Positions 9,141 through 12,760 of a stretch of DNA of 12,760 bases are shown here, piece after piece. The DNA lies in assembly GCA_003024985.2 (NCBI GenBank), contig PXIH01S0096209.1. One strand, given 5' to 3'. The notes beneath the pieces are model-generated. The model had not been told where the DNA came from. It ran no database searches and was given only the letters and a program-made list of their open reading frames with translations. A program made the translations under genes and the position numbers. The stretch's first letter is position 1. Every line of letters begins with the position of its first letter. This stretch comes from Euperipatoides rowelli (lineage: Eukaryota; Onychophora; Udeonychophora; Euonychophora; Peripatopsidae).

Positions 9141-9533
9141 TCAAATTTGTTGTTAAGGTTAGTATTTATACTTAACATGAACCATTGCATTATTTTCTCT
9201 AATTCTGTTTGAGGGGGTGATTGTGTTGGGTGTGTTGCATTGGGTGGTTCATTGTTTAAATTTGTGGCTTTAGTTGCAATACTGGGTTTGACTTTTTCAT
9301 GCTTTTTTACCTCATAAGTTTTTATCTGTGTTTGGTTTTTATTTGCCTCTTCCACTTCCGATTCCACTTATGATTCCTGTTCTCTGTAGGGTCAGGCATT
9401 GGGAGTGGGGGGGGGGGACATACTGGCATCTCTGTCATATGTGGCTTGTCTTTGCACTGCCAAGGTGTCAGGACTTAACACATCCTGGCTTTCATTTGAC
9501 ATATCAGTAGACTTACTCTCTTATCTCATCCAT

Positions 9534-10020
9534 AGTGTATATATGAATATATAGTATTATTACTTAAATATTACTTTACTAAAGTATATATGATTTAGTA
9601 TAATAGAATGTGCTATAGTACAATAGTCTGTAATAAATAAAATATAGTATATATATTTATATATTATCTATGCCCTTTAATATATTATTTAATTACACTA
9701 AGACGCAATATTTTATAATATAATGTATATTATATTATATGTTATATCTATATCCTTTAATATATGACTCAATTTATTATATAGCTTCAGGATATATCCA
9801 TATGTTTATATAATAAATAGTATATGTTTTTTGTTTGTTTTTTATATATATATTATTATATATATTATTAGTATATGGTAGTATATACATATATATTCTA
9901 TATACTGTATATAATTCTATATACAATATATGATAGACCAGATATTTTTTTTCTGAAAGATAGTATATTATTTTTTTTTGTGTGTGTGTAATAATATATA
10001 TACTTCATATAATAAATATA
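9534..10020. repeat. AT simple-sequence region
   Basis: This stretch is dominated by TATA-, ATTA- and TAATATA-like tracts, with a T run plus (TG)n near 9970-9988. No reading frame or RNA gene is seen. It separates the 5' side of the - strand LINE from the + strand RTE fragment and may hide the LINE 5' UTR and target-site duplication. Confidence 0.7.
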
Positions 10021-10166
10021 TGCCGAATATATGATATGAACATACTGGATTATGAGTAAATTAAGCTTATTTGAACCATCTATATATGATTTACTGATGT
10101 TATTTTCTTATTTGCTTCAAGTCCAGAAGAATTACAGAAACAGATAATTGATCTAAATGAAGCTTG
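10021..10166 (+). pseudogene. RTE reverse transcriptase fragment, upstream half
   Basis: The + strand frame reads LDYE, IK, then FTDVIFLFASSPEELQKQII and DLNEA, ending at 10166. This matches the RTE/BovB block that normally reads L-N-W-E, then FADDIVLFA, then SPEEL and LN-A. The catalytic motif C has decayed from ADD to TDV. In-frame stops occur at 10057, 10072 and 10087. The frame runs straight into the second half at 11340 once the intervening DNA element is disregarded. The pyrimidine-rich TTTCTTATTTGCTTCAAG before 10122 resembles a splice acceptor but is simply RT coding sequence. Confidence 0.75.
10159..10166. repeat. Target-site duplication, left copy
   Basis: GAAGCTTG, the last RTE bases before the DNA element. 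It matches 11340-11347 at 7 of 8 positions. Confidence 0.8.
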
Positions 10167-10319
10167 GGCAGACCTGCAGAATAACTTAAATCGTGATGAC
10201 ATATTGAAATCTATTGTTTAAAAAAAATAGTTCCATCTATTATTTAAAATTATTTAATAAATCAAAACAGAAATTAATAATTTAATTTAAAAAAAAGGTG
10301 AAAATAACTTAATTTTAAA

Positions 10320-10760
10320 ATTTCGGGATCTTAATATCACTTAATCTCAAAATTTCGGCAAATAAAATAAAAATTTATAGCACCGGTAACGTAATTTTAT
10401 CCTTATTAGCCTAAGGTTCTACAGTATTTTCTAAACTGATGTCGCTAATAAAATAACCATTTTTATTGACGGAATCTCATCTTATATCAAACATATTTTA
10501 ATTAAATACCTGGCTTTTAGNCCAGGATTTTATAGAATAACCCATTCGGCCAAATACAAAAAATTTAGGCAACTTAATATCGAAAATAGAATAACTTAAA
10601 CTGTAAATTTAGCGAGCAACGTAAATATAATTTAGGAAGAGCCGATATTTTATAAACTAGTGTAATATTCTGAAAACTAATGTCAATAATAGCATAACCT
10701 AAACTAAAAATAATACACATTAAATAACCCCATNATCATCNCTAAATAAATTTAATAAAT
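10320..10760 (+). repeat. Two diverged direct repeats inside the DNA element
   Basis: Two blocks about 230 bp apart share ordered motifs. Both have CTTAATATC, then AACGTAA (10388 and about 10618), then a TAAACTGATGTC or AAAACTAATGTC segment, then AATA-x-x-ATAACC. Motifs of the form AATAACTTAA recur near 10303 and 10585 and in both terminal repeats, suggesting a repeated internal binding module. Divergence is high, so the exact edges are approximate. Confidence 0.45.
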
Positions 10761-11209
10761 ACCTACTCATATTATTATCGTATAAAACAAAACCCCTTAG
10801 CCTCACTGCTAGCTAAACCACTGGCATGGCGGTGATGCTACAATCATTTAAGTCACGTGATGAGAGATTGTACTAGTTTACCTTACATCAGAAATAACAG
10901 GCTACCGGTATAGTATAAACCAAATATTTAGAGCTATTATGATTAATAAGTTTTTAAAAATTTAAATGTAATATATTCCCGAGAATACATGCTAAAAAAT
11001 ACATATTATACTATAAACTATCATCCTAATTTGGATTTTTAAAAGATCATTAAATAAAGCGGTCATAATATCTCATCAATGATTTTGCCTAATACATGAG
11101 ANAAAACTTTCCAGGATTGATGCTTTTCCGAGAAAGTATGATTTTCTGATAAACATATCGGAAGATTGAACTTTCTCGTGATGTATCCCACTACCCTTAT
11201 GGGCGGAGG

Positions 11210-11305
11210 GATATTAGATCTGGTGAATAAATTACCGATCGTTTGCTAAAGGGTGAAATCGCCTTTTAACATGCTATCGGTGATTCGTTCATCAGATCTA
11301 ATATT
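11210..11305. repeat. ~30-bp imperfect hairpin near the right end of the DNA element
   Basis: The arm 11210-11239 (beginning GATATTAGATCTG) pairs with 11275-11305 (ending CAGATCTAATATTC) over about 30 bases with about four mismatches, around a loop of about 35 bases. A second, perfect 9-bp stem, CGAGAAAGT (11129-11137) with ACTTTCTCG (11170-11178), lies just before it. Both lie within the last 210 bp of the 1173-bp element. Confidence 0.8.
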
Positions 11306-11339
11306 CTTCCGACAATTTAAGTTATTCTGCAGTTCTACC

Positions 11340-11347
11340 AAAGCTTG
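11340..11347. repeat. Target-site duplication, right copy
   Basis: AAAGCTTG, the first RTE bases after the DNA element, duplicating 10159-10166 with one mismatch at the outer base. Confidence 0.8.
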
Positions 11348-11898
11348 TTCAAAAGCAGGTCTGAAAATTCATTAGCAAAAACCAAAGTGATGTCCAGCAA
11401 ATATGTGCAACATAATTTGATTTAGGTGAATGATTTAGCAATTGAAGAGGTCAGGATAGAGTGCTTTTGAAAAATTAAATACCGGTAGTATTTTAAAAGG
11501 AAAACTTCCTTTATGTCTCAAAAGAAAAGTTTTTGACTAGTGTGTACTACCAGTGATGACATATGGTGCTAAAGCTTGGACAATCAATGCAAAGATGATT
11601 AAAAACTACAAGCCACTCAAATAAATATGAAGAGGTACATGATAGGAGTAATCTGGAGAGATAGAATAAGGATTGAATGGATTAGAGCACAAACAAAGTT
11701 TTGTGATATTATAGGAAGAATAAAATGTAATAGATGGACTACAGAAATAATGAACTGGATACCAAGGGACAGAAATTAACCATGCCAAATGGGAGAATGA
11801 AATAAAAAAGTTTGCCGGTAATGGTTGGAAACAAATAATGATAGAATATCATAGAGAAATATTGGGGAGACCTTCATCCTTCAGTCGATTGTACAGGC

Positions 11899-11912
11899 TG
11901 ATGATGATGATG
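11899..11912 (+). repeat. (TGA)n tail of the RTE element
   Basis: A short tandem TGA tract follows directly after the last RTE codons, as is usual for RTE-type elements that end in short tandem repeats instead of poly(A). Confidence 0.7.
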
Positions 11913-12584
11913 GTTATATCAATGGAAGAAAAAGGAAAGTTGCATAAATTGTTTTTTTTAATAGTCATTTCCCATTATTGTAAAAATATGATGAAAATAC
12001 TTCAAAGTTATTCTTATGTAAATTTCAATTATTTCTTCTTTTAAATTTCATTCCTTTAATCTATTTAAACTAATGTTATTGATTTTAAATAAATTATTAC
12101 ATACAGTATAATAAAAAGGGTAGAATNTTGTATATTTATTCTGATGAATACCATAGCAATAGAAGAAATAGAGTTGTCATTAGTAACTATAAATATTGTT
12201 CCTTCATAAAATATAAAATCCAAGCTGTATGAATTTAAATAAATAATAAAAACAAAATAGTTTAACAATCTATGAAATATTTTAGAACAGTTTACATTAT
12301 TTAATAAATAAATTTATTTTTAACAATATAATTTGATTCTTCAAGTTTAATACTATACGTTATATGAAAACACACTTATACTAATGTAATATTTTAATTT
12401 ATTTAATTGATGAGTGAGTCTGAACTTGGTATAGTAATTTTGTTTGTTAATCTTTATGTAAAATCATTTTTGGAACACGGTTTTAGATTGGTTGCCACTT
12501 TCCCTCCCTTCCACATTTTTTCTTCAGTTTCTAGAATTAAACAAAATGTTGCAATTGAAATAAATTAATATTTTTCTTTTGCAG
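11913..12584. other. AT-rich stretch without a supported gene
   Basis: Both strands carry only short frames. One - strand frame (12065-12268) has a low-complexity hydrophobic composition expected of AT-rich DNA and spans an N. No terminal repeats, RNA genes or recognisable protein motifs were seen. Confidence 0.6.
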
Positions 12585-12760
12585 ATGAAATATGATTAAG
12601 TGCAAAATTCTTCATCTCATGAAACAAGCAGAAATATATAATGCAGAATGAAGGAACAAATTACCAGTATTGTGAGGGGTATTAGAAGATGTTTCTGGGT
12701 TCAATTTTTTTTTTTTTTTTTTTAAACATAAATTTCCAATAAAGCTTTACAGATTGCAAA
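12571..12760 (+). other. Candidate 3' splice site and following 3' UTR-like exon
   Basis: TTTTTCTTTTGCAG (12571-12584) is a good polypyrimidine tract plus acceptor, with a possible branch-like TTAAT upstream. The sequence after it (ATGAAATATGATTAA) has an early stop in one frame. AATAAA at about 12739 could be a poly(A) signal. There is no coding support, so this is only a possible untranslated terminal exon. A run of about 18 T lies at about 12705-12723. Confidence 0.2.

Larger units (their letters stand above)
3970..9533 (-). mobile_element. Decayed near-complete LINE (non-LTR retrotransposon) with ORF1 and ORF2
   Basis: Reading the - strand from 9533 down to 3970, ORF1 (gag-like) is followed by ORF2 (endonuclease, reverse transcriptase, CCHC finger), then a short 3' UTR with AATAAA (complement of 4032-4037), then a C run, an A run and (TA)n. 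The spacing of about 130 bases between the ORF1 remnant and the first endonuclease motif fits a single element of about 5.5 kb. The RT sequence (KCPGTD, DIKKAFD, YVDD, PLKLGGLG) and C-terminal zinc finger fit the L1/Tx1-like group best, but the clade is not certain. Many stops and frameshifts make it inactive. The 5' end is uncertain because AT simple sequence follows upstream, and no target-site duplication was found. The alternative is a LINE inserted next to an LTR-element gag. Confidence 0.75.
7560..9533 (-). pseudogene. LINE ORF1 remnant: coiled coil, gag-like domain, degenerate zinc knuckle
   Basis: A candidate ATG (complement of 9531-9533) starts a frame with MDEIRE. After a frameshift it continues in an acidic, proline-rich N-terminus interrupted by a poly-C run (about 9406-9417). 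Then come a Lys/Asn-rich stretch, a coiled coil of 11-residue repeats (about 8955-9170), a second helical region (MRQEFEAKLEEYK, about 8780-8895), and a capsid-type gag domain at about 8080-8525. A degenerate zinc-knuckle region at about 7850-7935 contains PNGIC and, in another frame, CGKLN. The gag domain starts FDGSNPERFLEKLESFL and has KAL-stop-W, ESWD-like and LKLPSPIKEI segments, matching the pattern of Retrotrans_gag proteins that package retroelement RNA. It is broken by at least two frameshifts and several single stops (several TGA/TAG where Trp is expected). About 650 codons are covered. Confidence 0.65.
10167..11339. mobile_element. 1173-bp DNA element inserted in the RTE copy, 25-bp TIRs and 8-bp TSD
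   Basis: The left end begins GG, C, AGA, C and then CTGCAGAATAACTTAAAT (10174-10191). The reverse complement of the right end is GG, T, AGA, A and then the same 18 bases (11315-11332), giving 23 of 25 identical. GAAGCTTG (10159-10166) and AAAGCTTG (11340-11347) flank the element as an 8-bp duplication with one difference. Removing the element and one duplication restores continuous RTE homology, which independently proves the boundaries. The interior has no transposase-like reading frame, so it is non-autonomous. An 8-bp duplication fits hAT, P or Merlin; ends starting GG rather than CA argue against typical hAT. It contains N bases at 10521, 10734, 10741 and 11102. Confidence 0.88.
11340..11912 (+). 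pseudogene. RTE retrotransposon 3' half: RT C-terminus and tail
   Basis: The + strand encodes, across several frames, ACSKAGLKIH, then KTKVMSSKY, then VNDLAIEEV, SAFEKLN, VLPVMTYGAKAWTINAKM, then MKRYMIGVIWRDRIRIEWIR and RWTTEIMNWIPRDRN. Next come WENEIKKFAGNGW and ETFILQ. This order is the well-conserved C-terminal part of RTE/BovB ORF2 in arthropods and other animals. Stops (such as the TAG before CVLPV at about 11538) and frameshifts show it is dead. It ends in a (TGA)n tract at 11899-11912, the short-repeat tail usual for RTE elements. Confidence 0.88.

Noticed and set aside
10122-10221. A host terminal exon after TTTGCTTCAAG, encoding SPEELQKQI and ending at TAA
   Set aside because: The protein is the RTE reverse transcriptase block after motif C, and from 10167 on the sequence belongs to the terminal repeat of the inserted DNA element, so the LQNNLN part is not protein coding.
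12065-12268. 67-residue hydrophobic - strand frame
   Set aside because: The composition follows the AT bias, it spans an N, and there is no motif or splice context.
1-12760. CRISPR arrays, tRNA or rRNA genes, bacterial operons or defence systems
   Set aside because: No regularly spaced repeats with unique spacers, no cloverleaf candidates and no bacterial gene layout were seen; the window is eukaryotic repeat-rich DNA.

Overview
The window looks like intergenic or intronic DNA from an AT-rich metazoan nuclear genome, most likely an arthropod, taken from a draft assembly with scattered N bases. Three things point that way: the very high AT content, the decayed non-LTR retrotransposons, and an RTE-type 3' end closing in a (TGA)n tail. 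There are no prokaryotic-style operons and no intact host gene. Almost everything recognisable is a mobile-element fossil.

Layout. From 30 to 814 lies a non-autonomous element with about 46-bp imperfect terminal inverted repeats and several short perfect palindromes. From 1922 to 2562 lies a second element with about 120-bp terminal inverted repeats, flanked on both sides by TTAA. Two weak convergent coding candidates follow, a + strand reading frame ending at 3453 and a - strand membrane-like reading frame ending at 3781. From about 3970 to 9533, on the - strand, lies a decayed but nearly complete LINE. Its ORF1 has a coiled coil built from 11-residue repeats, then a gag-like domain, then a degenerate zinc-knuckle region. 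Its ORF2 has an AP-type endonuclease, a reverse transcriptase with YVDD, and a C-terminal CCHC finger. A simple AT-rich stretch fills 9534-10020.

From 10021 to 11912, on the + strand, lies a 5'-truncated RTE retrotransposon. It is interrupted by a 1173-bp DNA element (10167-11339) with 25-bp terminal inverted repeats and an 8-bp target-site duplication. The two RTE halves read continuously across the insertion, so the order of events is clear: RTE first, DNA element second. The rest, 11913-12760, is AT-rich with one good 3' splice-site-like sequence at 12584/12585.

The two most interesting observations are the LINE whose ORF1 carries an LTR-retrotransposon-type gag fold directly before the endonuclease, and the precisely dated nested insertion. 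No host gene was identified with confidence.
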